31,833 bases of DNA, taken from positions 1-31,833 of the IMG/VR virus record IMGVR_UViG_3300025133_010098. The stretch is one strand, 5' to 3'. Each line of letters opens with the position of its first letter. Position 1 is the first letter of the stretch. Below, piece by piece: positions 1-8,696 of this stretch. The notes under the pieces were generated by a model that saw only the letters and a program-made list of their open reading frames with translations, was not told the DNA's origin and made no database searches. Source of the DNA: a virus. The translations under genes and the position numbers were made by a program.

Positions 1-1119
1 ATCTGCATTGCCGACAAGTGCTCCAACAAAGTTAGAAGCAGTGATGTCTTGCGAAACTTCTAAAGATCCCGTAATTCCTGCATCACCTGTGTGTTGTCCG
101 TCCCAGTCAACTGTGACACCAGTTAGACCAGAGCCGTCGCCGACAAAGGATGAACCTGACACCTGTCCTTCAACATCAAGATTAAGGTAGATTCTTGGTG
201 ATCCATTGAGGAACTCAATATCATTACCTTCTGAATTGAATGTGATGTTTCCGTCTGTTTGAACATGGAAATCGCCGGTGCCTTCTGCTCGGAAAACTTC
301 TGATGTTCCTGCCAGACCATGAACTGCCATTGAGCCAGTAGTAATAATTCTGTCTTTAAAAGTGGAAGTTGCACCAGAACCTGTTTGATGAAAGGAACCT
401 GTGAAAATGTGTGTATTGGTCAGTTCACTACCAAAGTGAGAGTTGCCTGCGACTCTTGCATCAGAGGAGGCTGAAAGGTAGGATGCTGAGACTTGTCCTA
501 CTGTAATGTTGTTTGCTGTTGTGTTGCCAGCAGTTGTAACTTCGTCGAGTGTTGGTGTGCCTGTGGCAATACCAGTGAGGTTTGATCCGTCGCCATAGAA
601 TGCAGAGGCGGAGATGTTGAGGGAGGCAGAGACATTCCCAACAAAGTTTGTGGAACCGTCGGCGGCAGCCATGGTTAGTCTTTTTGTTCCTGCGGAATCT
701 TTAATTCCGGCGGAAGTGTTAAGTTTAATGTTTGTGCCGTTGAAATATAATTCATTAGTATTTGGATAAAATAACAATGCAGTATCGTAATTCAAAGATG
801 CGCTGCCGGCGTCTGTGGTGTTTTTTGTGAATACAATGGGGTGAGCGGCGATGTCGGATGTCGAGTGGAAAACTGACTTGCCATAGAATGCAGAGGCGGA
901 TATGTTGCCGTCAACAAGAACAGAACCAGTGAACTGATGTGTATCGTCAGATGTGTCACCGAACTTGGTCGAGCCGGATGTATAAATCTCGGATGCCATT
1001 GTCGTTGTCTGGATGTGATCGAAGGATCCTGTAACTGCTTGGACCTTACTCCACTTCTTGGAAGAGGTTCCTAGTTCACCCTCACCTGTTGCTCTTGGTA
1101 CGATATTCTTTGTTGCCAT
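1..1119 (-). CDS. Tail-fibre-like repeat protein, C-terminus cut by window edge
   Basis: The frame is open for 373 codons from the ATG at 1119 to the first base of the window, so the C-terminus lies outside. A strong GGAGG site 7 nt upstream (1127-1131) fixes the start. The protein is rich in Ser, Thr, Gly and Asn and has short repeats: ISASAFYG occurs twice, GDGSNLTG and GDGSGLTG are variants of one unit, and THQFTGS and THIFTGS are another pair following a K/H-F-G motif. Repeats of this type are common in long beta-structured tail fibre or appendage proteins of marine phages. No enzymatic domain is visible in this part. It is the last visible gene of the baseplate/tail block, where a fibre or adhesin would be expected. 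The structural role is well supported by composition and context; the exact appendage is inferred, and the receptor-binding tip would lie in the missing part. Confidence 0.8.
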   Translation of the reverse strand, partial: MATKNIVPRATGEGELGTSSKKWSKVQAVTGSFDHIQTTTMASEIYTSGSTKFGDTSDDTHQFTGSVLVDGNISASAFYGKSVFHSTSDIAAHPIVFTKNTTDAGSASLNYDTALLFYPNTNELYFNGTNIKLNTSAGIKDSAGTKRLTMAAADGSTNFVGNVSASLNISASAFYGDGSNLTGIATGTPTLDEVTTAGNTTANNITVGQVSASYLSASSDARVAGNSHFGSELTNTHIFTGSFHQTGSGATSTFKDRIITTGSMAVHGLAGTSEVFRAEGTGDFHVQTDGNITFNSEGNDIEFLNGSPRIYLNLDVEGQVSGSSFVGDGSGLTGVTVDWDGQHTGDAGITGSLEVSQDITASNFVGALVGNAD

Positions 1120-1126
1120 GCTTATT

Positions 1127-1131
1127 CCTCC
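1127..1131 (-). promoter_or_regulatory. Strong Shine-Dalgarno site of the fibre-like gene
   Basis: The minus strand reads GGAGG here, 7 nt before the ATG at 1119. It sits in the 38-nt gap after the stop of the 1185-aa gene and shows that the frame running off the left edge is a real gene. Confidence 0.7.
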
Positions 1132-1157
1132 ACACTGATATACGATAAATAGTGTGA

Positions 1158-4100
1158 TTAACTTATTTTAAAGGTTATTTTGGTCTTTCCAATTGGACCA
1201 ACCTGAGTTGATGTTAGATTGTCAGTGCCAACTTGATAGTCTTGTGATATTGTGTCTGCAGTTTGTTTTTCTTCTGTCCTGCTCGTCAGTTCGTCTGCCT
1301 TGAAGGTTTGACTGTTTTTGCTTCTATTATTCGCAATATTTAAAATCTGGCGTCTGTTCTCATCGATGGCAACATTGCCTATTGCAATTTCTGTAGGAAT
1401 TTCCAAGAGGATTCTTTCATCCCAGAAATCCCCGTTAAAGGATTTCGCGTCGCCTCGGAAGATACCGGATCCATTGAGTGATTGACCAGATGTTGTAGCG
1501 GTGCCTTCAACAGTGAGAGATTTTGTTGTTCCGTAGGTGGGCAACCTATGCTCATATTTGCTTCTTTCAAGGATGTGACTCTCGATAACATTGAGTGGGC
1601 CATTGATGACATCTGCCGTTGCTGGCAATACTTGGCGAAGCATCATCACAACATTGTCATCAATCCACTTAAAGTATTCGAAATATTTCTCCGCATCTGT
1701 GTCGTTTTGCATTCTGCTGAAGAATTCGTTTCTCATTAATTCGAGTGTGTTGTATTTCTCTGCATACTTATCATACCCATTTGCAAACATCGATGCGAGA
1801 TCTCTTGTCGCTGAAAAGAAGCGAAGAATCTCATCTGAAATGATCTGGTAATAACTGTTCTCAACTGAGAACACATGCTTAGATGGATTTGAGAATGTTT
1901 CCAAGATCTCCTGACTTCTCGTCAAGGTTTTAACCATCGCTGAACCGTTTGAAACTTCTGGGTTTGTCCTGCTAAATGTGTTGATAAATTCTGTTTTTAT
2001 CGGTTCTGTGCTGGACATGGGGAATCCCGTCCCTGTGCCGGGATGGTTTGTGTTGAAAGTTCCGTAATCAGATATCGAACCAGATGCGGCATCAAGCACA
2101 GTGAACTCACCTGCACCGTCAGTGCCTGTTACAAGTTCAAAATCCCAATGAAGTTTCAGTGTGTTGATTGCTGGCATGTCAAAAGATTCACTGAAAAGTT
2201 TCTGGTGTGGGTTTATAAGACCGTAATTATTTGCATCAACAGCGTGAGACTCTATCTCTGCATTCGTCAGAGCCTTCTCCCAATAGCGAAGACTTGAGAT
2301 GATTGCATCGCTGCGGTTAACGACAGCACCTGAGAGTTCTGTTCTTTTTGCTCCGGCATATAGTCCTTTGGATGCGGCATGAAAAGTATTTCCATCGGCA
2401 TCGATCATGGTGTCTGTAACCTCAAAAGAGTTTTCTACTCTGCCGTTGTTTGCATTTACACCCTGAAAACTAACTGTGTAGTTTCCTGTCGTGTCCACAT
2501 CGTCGGGTTGGATCCTGACTGCAAAGACCCAACGGTCGTTGTCATATACATCGCCGTAAACCGAGGATGTTAAATTGATAGCCAGGTCGGAGGATGTCAA
2601 TTGAAAATAAGCATTTGATCCGTTTCTTTGTTCTCTCACACAATATACATGCAGGTCGGTGCCGTTAGATGCAGAAAGGCCGAAAAGCGAGGAACTCATA
2701 AAAGAAACATCGAAATAGTGAGGGGAGTCAACATTCTTCTGCTTTGGGAAATAAATATCTGCTTCCAGTGTTGTTCCGTGCAGTTGACCGAAGTCGCCAG
2801 AGGCAGATATATCCGCCTGGGTGTAAATTGTTCCCTGGTGCAAATCTGCACCGTTCATGGAGATCATTTTTTTCTTGATTACCGACTCAGTATATGTATC
2901 TTTTAGTTGATAATTGTCACCGCTCGCATACACATTCAGTTTTATCAATTTTTCGTCGATACCAAAGCACCTAGCGAGGTTTCTAAACGATTTCTCGGTT
3001 CCCTTGGAACTCAGGATGAACGGAATATTATTGTAAATGTTCTGGTAAATAAGGTTCTTAGTATCAGAGAGTTTGTTTTCATAGTCTTCCTTGTCACTTC
3101 GGTCCATGAACCGTTCCAAGACAGAGGACTGAACAAAGAAGTCTGTTGTTTCAAAACCCATGTTGTGAAGATTCTTTTGCACAAAGTTGTATGGTTTTTC
3201 TGAACCGCTGGGGTAGTGAGTAGACTTTAAGTTTGTTACTTCTGAAATCTGATTGTTCAGCATGTCCATGTAAGAGGACATGATGTGAGTCAATTTAAAA
3301 AGGTTGCCTGCAGAATCTGCAGATGAATCCTCTTCTCTCATCCAAAGTGGGATTGAGTTGTAAACAGAAGAGTTATTTTGTTGATCGTACTCTGTGCCTG
3401 TTGTACTTTTTGATGTCAACAGGTTTACAACATCCGTGTGACTGGAGTATATGATAGGATCTTTGAACTCAGATGTTGCTTCTCCCGACAAAACCATTGC
3501 AGAATCTGTCTGACGTGCTGCAGAGGAATAACCTGTCCAGGTGCCATTTGAGATCCTGCCTGAGTAATCGAGGATGGTGGCATCTTGACCATTGCTCATG
3601 ATACCTTCGTTGAATTTGTAATATACACCGAGGTCGGTGTTTGCATCGTCAGTGTTTGTGCCGCCAAAAACTTGAGTGTTATAGTTGATACCGATCTGCT
3701 CTGCGGTTCGTGCCGTTTTCCAGAAGCGGAATTCGTCGATGGATGCAGAGAGTTTGTTCCAACCGATGACATTGGTCAGTGCTGTGCCATCAGCGGCGGT
3801 GCCAGCATAGTAGGAACCGATGGTCGCATTGAATGTGCCTTCGAGCGCGCTGGTGTTTGTTCCTGTGATTGTGTCGTTAAGTTTGCCGTCGAAATATAGG
3901 GAGGCTGTGCCTTCGGCAACAGAAATCGCATAATGATGCCAGTTGCCGTCGAGGATTGCTGAGTTTGACAAGGAAAATGTTTGAGATTCGATACCTGTTG
4001 TACCTGAAACATAGGTGACGGTGAGAGGATCTGTGCTGTCCTGAAGGTAGACAGAAAACCTGCCGTAGTCTGCGGAACCGGAGACAGAACCAGAGTTCCA

Positions 4101-4715
4101 CATGTCGAAGATGACCTCGTGGTAACCAACGGTGCTGAACTCTGTTTTTTGCAACCAGAACTCAATGGTGTTACCTTGTCCGTGGGTCAGGTTTGATTCT
4201 CTGGACTTGTCTTCGTCGAGGATGTTTGATTTCCCGCCAAAATCAGGGAAAAGATTGGCGAGAGTGGATGCAGCGGTATCGGTGTTTGGGCCGCCGTGGA
4301 TCAGTATATATTCCTTATCAGCAGGAAGTTTGTTAGGTATACTTGTAGTTTCATCATCGCCCCACCCATTGTGGGAAAAATTAATGTACCCGTTTGTGCG
4401 CGGATATTCATTCTCGAACAAGTGATTGCCAAGACCGCTTGCAGTCAAGTGCCATTGGGTCTTCTCGAACTTGGATCCATCGTAAGGATAGTTCTCGTAA
4501 ATGTTCTCTATTGCTCGTGTGTAGTATTCATAGGCAGATCCGTAGGTCACGAACTTCGATGGATCTGTGTAGTCCACCTTGGGTTCGATGGTGCCTTCGA
4601 GTTCGTCAACTGCCTTGACAACTTTGTATGATTCGAATTCTGATTCGAGTTCCTGCCGATTCTTTGACGAGATTGGTTTAGAACTCTTCTTTCCAAAAAG
4701 ATCGCTGATGCTCAT
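1158..4715 (-). CDS. Large virion protein with two LamG-like (concanavalin A-fold) regions
   Basis: This is an 1185-aa protein without signal peptide or membrane segment. The first LamG-like region spans about residues 150-370, with the typical GNWHHYAISV and LYFDGKL strands and a closing SIDEFRFWKTART strand. A second, weaker one covers about 640-860, with DRWVFAVRI and ISSLRYWEKALT. Residues 470-600 and 940-1060 look helical and phage-specific; the motif KWIDDNVVMMLRQVLPA followed by NVIESHILERSKY (about 1016-1054) is of a type I associate with large structural proteins of marine myoviruses. LamG-like folds often bind glycans. The start overlaps the stop of the 578-aa gene by one base (TAATG), so translation is probably coupled. 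A baseplate-peripheral or appendage-attachment role is inferred from position after gp25 and gp6. Confidence 0.8.
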   Translation of the reverse strand: MSISDLFGKKSSKPISSKNRQELESEFESYKVVKAVDELEGTIEPKVDYTDPSKFVTYGSAYEYYTRAIENIYENYPYDGSKFEKTQWHLTASGLGNHLFENEYPRTNGYINFSHNGWGDDETTSIPNKLPADKEYILIHGGPNTDTAASTLANLFPDFGGKSNILDEDKSRESNLTHGQGNTIEFWLQKTEFSTVGYHEVIFDMWNSGSVSGSADYGRFSVYLQDSTDPLTVTYVSGTTGIESQTFSLSNSAILDGNWHHYAISVAEGTASLYFDGKLNDTITGTNTSALEGTFNATIGSYYAGTAADGTALTNVIGWNKLSASIDEFRFWKTARTAEQIGINYNTQVFGGTNTDDANTDLGVYYKFNEGIMSNGQDATILDYSGRISNGTWTGYSSAARQTDSAMVLSGEATSEFKDPIIYSSHTDVVNLLTSKSTTGTEYDQQNNSSVYNSIPLWMREEDSSADSAGNLFKLTHIMSSYMDMLNNQISEVTNLKSTHYPSGSEKPYNFVQKNLHNMGFETTDFFVQSSVLERFMDRSDKEDYENKLSDTKNLIYQNIYNNIPFILSSKGTEKSFRNLARCFGIDEKLIKLNVYASGDNYQLKDTYTESVIKKKMISMNGADLHQGTIYTQADISASGDFGQLHGTTLEADIYFPKQKNVDSPHYFDVSFMSSSLFGLSASNGTDLHVYCVREQRNGSNAYFQLTSSDLAINLTSSVYGDVYDNDRWVFAVRIQPDDVDTTGNYTVSFQGVNANNGRVENSFEVTDTMIDADGNTFHAASKGLYAGAKRTELSGAVVNRSDAIISSLRYWEKALTNAEIESHAVDANNYGLINPHQKLFSESFDMPAINTLKLHWDFELVTGTDGAGEFTVLDAASGSISDYGTFNTNHPGTGTGFPMSSTEPIKTEFINTFSRTNPEVSNGSAMVKTLTRSQEILETFSNPSKHVFSVENSYYQIISDEILRFFSATRDLASMFANGYDKYAEKYNTLELMRNEFFSRMQNDTDAEKYFEYFKWIDDNVVMMLRQVLPATADVINGPLNVIESHILERSKYEHRLPTYGTTKSLTVEGTATTSGQSLNGSGIFRGDAKSFNGDFWDERILLEIPTEIAIGNVAIDENRRQILNIANNRSKNSQTFKADELTSRTEEKQTADTISQDYQVGTDNLTSTQVGPIGKTKITFKIS

Positions 4716-6451
4716 TATTCCACCCTAAACTTAAACAATTCTGGTTGTTCTTCGAGTCTTCCCGAATTCTTGTATGCCACCTTGATGCCGTAAGAATAGT
4801 CTTTCTCAAACAGGGACATGTCCAAATCAAAGTAGTTTCCGTCCTTGTCGTAGGACATCTTGGTAAATTCGACACTGCCTGTGCCGTAAGGGATCACATC
4901 AAAACCGTCTGCAATTCTGTGAACTTTATAATATGCCTCGTTGATGATCTTCGTTTCAATGTTCGTGGTTGCAACCGTGTAGATGGTTGGGTTCCAATCT
5001 TTGTCACGAATGAACATGCGCATACGAGCAGACTCTCTCTGAGAATACTTTTCTTTTAAGTTCACGATGTTTGAAACATGCTCGCCTGTGTTTGCAGATG
5101 ATTCTGCCGCAAAAGAGCGAACAGAGATACGAGAACCTGTAACATACTGTGTCGAGTCACTGTGCCACACATCATAAAGGTATGACGAGGTTGTGTTGAT
5201 GGCAACCGTAGATGAGTAGATACCTGTTGCAACTTTGGAGACTGTTGCAGTCTCAAGAACGGTGCCAACTGGACCTGAAGACTCTCCGTAATACAAACTC
5301 ATTGTTAGGTTTGTTGCATCTGTTGGGATATCTTTTAGTTCTCCGCGCACTCTGTTGTAGATGTAAAGAGTGTTCAAATTGTCTGCTGCGGGAACAAGAG
5401 AAGAAGAAGCATAAAAATTACTTCTATCGTCCTGAATGCCTGTTTGCCAGCGTGCTTCAATTTTTGGTTTCAAATAATGGAATTCAGAACCGCGAGCAAA
5501 AAATCTCTTTGTGTAAAAAGAACGAACATCTGATTCGTGAGATGCTGATAATTTAACTGCAACACCATGGTTATCTTTACTACCTGTCAACCATTGCTCG
5601 ACGAGTTCTGTAATATCAAGTTCAATATCCTCTGTTCCGTCAGATATCGCTTGTGTATATTCAGGAGCACTGTGAAAATCACCTCCTTCTGTGCTCCAAG
5701 TCACATTTGTCGAAGCATTAACCCAGCTGGAGGCATCCTCGTCTCTGTAACTTTCCATATCGAGTCCATAACCCTCTTCCCAGGAACGAGAAAGGGCAAG
5801 TACTGTCAAATTGTAATCTTTTGGTAGTGTCTGACCGTGTGGTGCATTGTGCACACGGAGATAAAAACTGACACTTCCCGCTGCGGGTATTTCGTCTGCG
5901 GTTCGATCTGCTTGGATTGCATCAGTGTCGAACTGTATGAGTGTTCTTGCTGCTTCGGAAGCATCAGTTCCGCCGACAAGATTTGTTTCTGTGTTGGGAG
6001 TGATGCTATCGAGGGAAGAACTGATGGTAAAACTATTTCCTTCTGTACCGGCATTTGTTGCTCTAATCTTAAGGTTGCCGCCGTCGATAGTGGCAGTAAA
6101 GTCTACAGAAGCACTTGTATTAATAATGTTGGTTAGAGCGATTAGAACACCAGCAGAAGTGGTCCCAGACACATTGAACTTGTTAGGTGCATCCGTATTG
6201 GACGCAACAAATGTATAGGTCGAGTCTCCCGTAAGGACGATCTGTTGAGAGTCATCATCGGGGATGGAATGGGAAGGTGAGATATACAAAGTGGTCGATG
6301 CCTTTTGTGATAGCACCTGTCCGTAAATGCTGAAGACTTCTAGAATATCGGAAGCACCCATGTTTGCATCTGTGCCTCGGGTCGTCAAGTTGTCCTTGAA
6401 CGCATTCGTGATTGTGTTGTCTAGAGTTGCAGTGTACCTTTTAATAGTCAT
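4715..6451 (-). CDS. Structural protein with DNRLRE-like carbohydrate-binding region
   Basis: This is a 578-aa protein. The N-terminal part (about residues 1-60) resembles the start of surface-binding modules that hold repeated beta strands. Residues about 165-330 look like a DNRLRE/CBM96-type domain: RTLIQFDTDAIQ, then a paired LRVHNAP strand, a SWEEG turn, and the closing DITELVEQWLTGS and NHGVAVKLS segments. The C-terminal part (about 335-578) is beta-rich and unassigned. It lies between gp6 and the LamG protein with TAATG overlaps on both sides, so the three are almost certainly co-translated and are likely to meet in the baseplate. The domain assignment comes from motif recognition only; sugar binding is inferred. 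Confidence 0.7.
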   Translation of the reverse strand: MTIKRYTATLDNTITNAFKDNLTTRGTDANMGASDILEVFSIYGQVLSQKASTTLYISPSHSIPDDDSQQIVLTGDSTYTFVASNTDAPNKFNVSGTTSAGVLIALTNIINTSASVDFTATIDGGNLKIRATNAGTEGNSFTISSSLDSITPNTETNLVGGTDASEAARTLIQFDTDAIQADRTADEIPAAGSVSFYLRVHNAPHGQTLPKDYNLTVLALSRSWEEGYGLDMESYRDEDASSWVNASTNVTWSTEGGDFHSAPEYTQAISDGTEDIELDITELVEQWLTGSKDNHGVAVKLSASHESDVRSFYTKRFFARGSEFHYLKPKIEARWQTGIQDDRSNFYASSSLVPAADNLNTLYIYNRVRGELKDIPTDATNLTMSLYYGESSGPVGTVLETATVSKVATGIYSSTVAINTTSSYLYDVWHSDSTQYVTGSRISVRSFAAESSANTGEHVSNIVNLKEKYSQRESARMRMFIRDKDWNPTIYTVATTNIETKIINEAYYKVHRIADGFDVIPYGTGSVEFTKMSYDKDGNYFDLDMSLFEKDYSYGIKVAYKNSGRLEEQPELFKFRVE

Positions 6452-8241
6452 TATCTAACTGCTCCTTTGATGTCGATGCTTGGGAATTTGATTTCGTAAA
6501 TAGCATTGCGAGGAATAATGATTGATCTTCCGTCGTCAGACAGGTTATCTTCGATCTCAAAAGCAATGCTTGCATAGTTGATGCCGGTTTTGGTGTAGAC
6601 GTTCACATCAACAACGTCAATGACTCCTGGCACGTCTTTTAATTCTTTATAAATGTCTGTAATATAGAAGTGCTCCCCGATTTCTGGTTTTGTGATGAAC
6701 TTCTCTGCAAGGGTTTGGATACAGTCTTGAAGGATAACTTCGCTGTCCATGTTCGTGTCACCAACGATGGAGAAATTCAAACCAAAGTTGATAACTCTTG
6801 CGTCAACAATCTCGACCTCATCGGTTAACATTCTGCTCTTATCCAACCACACTTTCAAGTTTTCTTTCAGTACGCTGTTGGATTGCACAAGACTTCCTGC
6901 CGAATCCTCAGAAACTACAGCAATGTTCACACCACCACGGCGTGGGTTGGGGTTCTTTATCGCTCTTGCGCGGCGTAACGAACCAAACTTAGGAGGCATC
7001 GTGTATACCATTGTTTCATAATCTTTCAAGGTTACTGCGCGGCGTTGAGCAGCAAAAGAATTCATGACCTGCTTTCGAACTTCTTCAGTATCGAATGCTG
7101 TGGAGAATCCAGTAATCGATTCTTCATTCAAGCATTCTGTATTCGTCCTGATTGACGAAATTACAGAATTGCTAAGACTTGCAACGTCAACGAATTCTAG
7201 AATAGGGTCTGAAACCGTTGTTAATGTTCTTGCGGCAACGTTTGAATCTTTCTTTGTGTTGCGGCGATATGTAACGGTCAGTGTTGTGTTTGATGGGGAG
7301 ATGCCCATTGAGTCAGACTCGATAAGTCTGGTTGGATCCATTTGTGTGTCTGAGATGTATTCTCTTGCGTGCAGTTTAAGAGCAACATTAGAAGGATCCA
7401 AAACTCTAGTTGAAACATCTGAATCTTCTTTTGCACCGCCAAACTGAATGTTCATTCCGCTTTCTGTTCTCTCGGCAACAAACCTTCTTGGCACAACGAG
7501 TGGTTTTAAAATCTCAGGTGCAGTAGTTCTCGTGTCGGGATCTCTATTTGAGATCGACCTCATGATGGTGTTTTGTGTGAGGAAATCCACCTCGTAATAT
7601 TCGTGACCAGCAGTGTCCTCAATGGAAACGATCTCTGTTATGTTTGCATCGTCAATCAATTCTCTTCTAAACTTTTCGAATTCTCCGATGTTGATGGATG
7701 TGCTAACCAGTTCTCCGGAGGATACTGCGCCATATGCCTTTACAGCATAAAAGGTGGGTTGACCAGTTGTAGCATCAACACGTGCAACTACCGCATCGCC
7801 GTCAACAAAGTTGACATCCTCTTCTAGCATAAAGTTTGCACCGGATCTAGAAGTTAGTGATGTTCCCTTCTTTAAAATTGGAACATATCGAGAATCAATT
7901 GCTGTGCCTGTCGTGTTTGCCGGGATAAGAACAAAGAATGTAATCACACCTCTCGAAGAAGGGTTGGCTCTTAATTTAAAACCAGTTTGCTTACCTATGC
8001 TGAGAATATTGTCTAGTTCTGTTGCTGTGTCAAGAAAAGTTTCGTTGACATTGTAGTCCAGGTAGAAAGAAAGGACGTCTCCAACATAAGCAACCGTGTC
8101 CAGCATTAAAGCACCGAAACCTGCTTCGTTGAAGTCTTGAAAGGTTTCAGGATAATATCTTTTTGCGTAATCCAACAAGTCTCTTTTGATTGTCGAAAAA
8201 TCTCTGCTGGTATAGTTTATTGGGATTTTCTTTTTTTGCAT
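6451..8241 (-). CDS. 6: Baseplate wedge protein, T4 gp6-like / baseplate J family
   Basis: This is a 596-aa protein, close to the length of T4 gp6. The N-terminus has the signature of this family: an INYTSRDFSTIKRDLL segment, then EAGFGALMLDTVAYVGD, and SFYLDYNVNETFLDTA, which in the family forms the wedge dimerisation core. The C-terminal half has the usual VTLKDYETMVYTMPP and RRARAIKNPNPRRGG segments, followed by a beta-rich end. In T4, gp6 dimers form the inner ring of the baseplate and hold the wedges together during sheath contraction. The gene follows gp25 after a 43-nt gap with an AGGAG site, and its stop overlaps the next start by one base. Assignment is firm at family level. Confidence 0.92.
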   Translation of the reverse strand: MQKKKIPINYTSRDFSTIKRDLLDYAKRYYPETFQDFNEAGFGALMLDTVAYVGDVLSFYLDYNVNETFLDTATELDNILSIGKQTGFKLRANPSSRGVITFFVLIPANTTGTAIDSRYVPILKKGTSLTSRSGANFMLEEDVNFVDGDAVVARVDATTGQPTFYAVKAYGAVSSGELVSTSINIGEFEKFRRELIDDANITEIVSIEDTAGHEYYEVDFLTQNTIMRSISNRDPDTRTTAPEILKPLVVPRRFVAERTESGMNIQFGGAKEDSDVSTRVLDPSNVALKLHAREYISDTQMDPTRLIESDSMGISPSNTTLTVTYRRNTKKDSNVAARTLTTVSDPILEFVDVASLSNSVISSIRTNTECLNEESITGFSTAFDTEEVRKQVMNSFAAQRRAVTLKDYETMVYTMPPKFGSLRRARAIKNPNPRRGGVNIAVVSEDSAGSLVQSNSVLKENLKVWLDKSRMLTDEVEIVDARVINFGLNFSIVGDTNMDSEVILQDCIQTLAEKFITKPEIGEHFYITDIYKELKDVPGVIDVVDVNVYTKTGINYASIAFEIEDNLSDDGRSIIIPRNAIYEIKFPSIDIKGAVR

Positions 8242-8284
8242 TTAGTTGGTCTCCTGGAGCACATACTTTAAATAGTCGATTGCT

Positions 8285-8686
8285 CTAACTTTTCAGCAGA
8301 GCACCGTCCTCAAATAGTAAAATCATGATATCTGTCGAGGATAATGCCGGAACAGAATAGTTTATTGACAGGGACAATCTTGTCTCATCTTCGCTGGTGT
8401 TCACATTTATTGCGGTGAGATTGACAAAGGGCATGTACTTCGAAACTTGTTCCCTTATCTTTCCCTCTATTGACCCGCGAAGTGACGGAATATTCTGCTC
8501 AAACAAGAAACCCATGATGCCGACGCCAAAAGATGGGTCCATCACACGCTCTCCTGGTGAGGTGAGAACTATGTTTTTAAGGTTTTGTTTAACCAAGTCT
8601 TCGTAGTTCGAAAGGTGCTCATAATCCAACTCATCTGATTCTCTGAGCGGCAGCACTGGTGTTAAGTAGTTTTTTAAATCTTCCAT
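8285..8686 (-). CDS. 25: Baseplate wedge protein, gp25/GPW family
   Basis: This is a 133-aa protein, the usual length of the gp25-like family. The core motif is clear: NIVLTSPGERVMDPSFGVG (about residues 38-56) followed by GFLFEQN, as in T4 gp25 and phage P2 gpW, the proteins that join the sheath-proximal part of the baseplate wedge and help nucleate sheath assembly. The C-terminus is a beta strand pair ending in a short hydrophobic segment. It sits directly between the 2171-aa giant gene (10-nt gap) and gp6, the expected neighbourhood for a T4-type baseplate operon. Confidence 0.93.
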   Translation of the reverse strand: MEDLKNYLTPVLPLRESDELDYEHLSNYEDLVKQNLKNIVLTSPGERVMDPSFGVGIMGFLFEQNIPSLRGSIEGKIREQVSKYMPFVNLTAINVNTSEDETRLSLSINYSVPALSSTDIMILLFEDGALLKS

Positions 8687-8696
8687 GTTTTTACCT

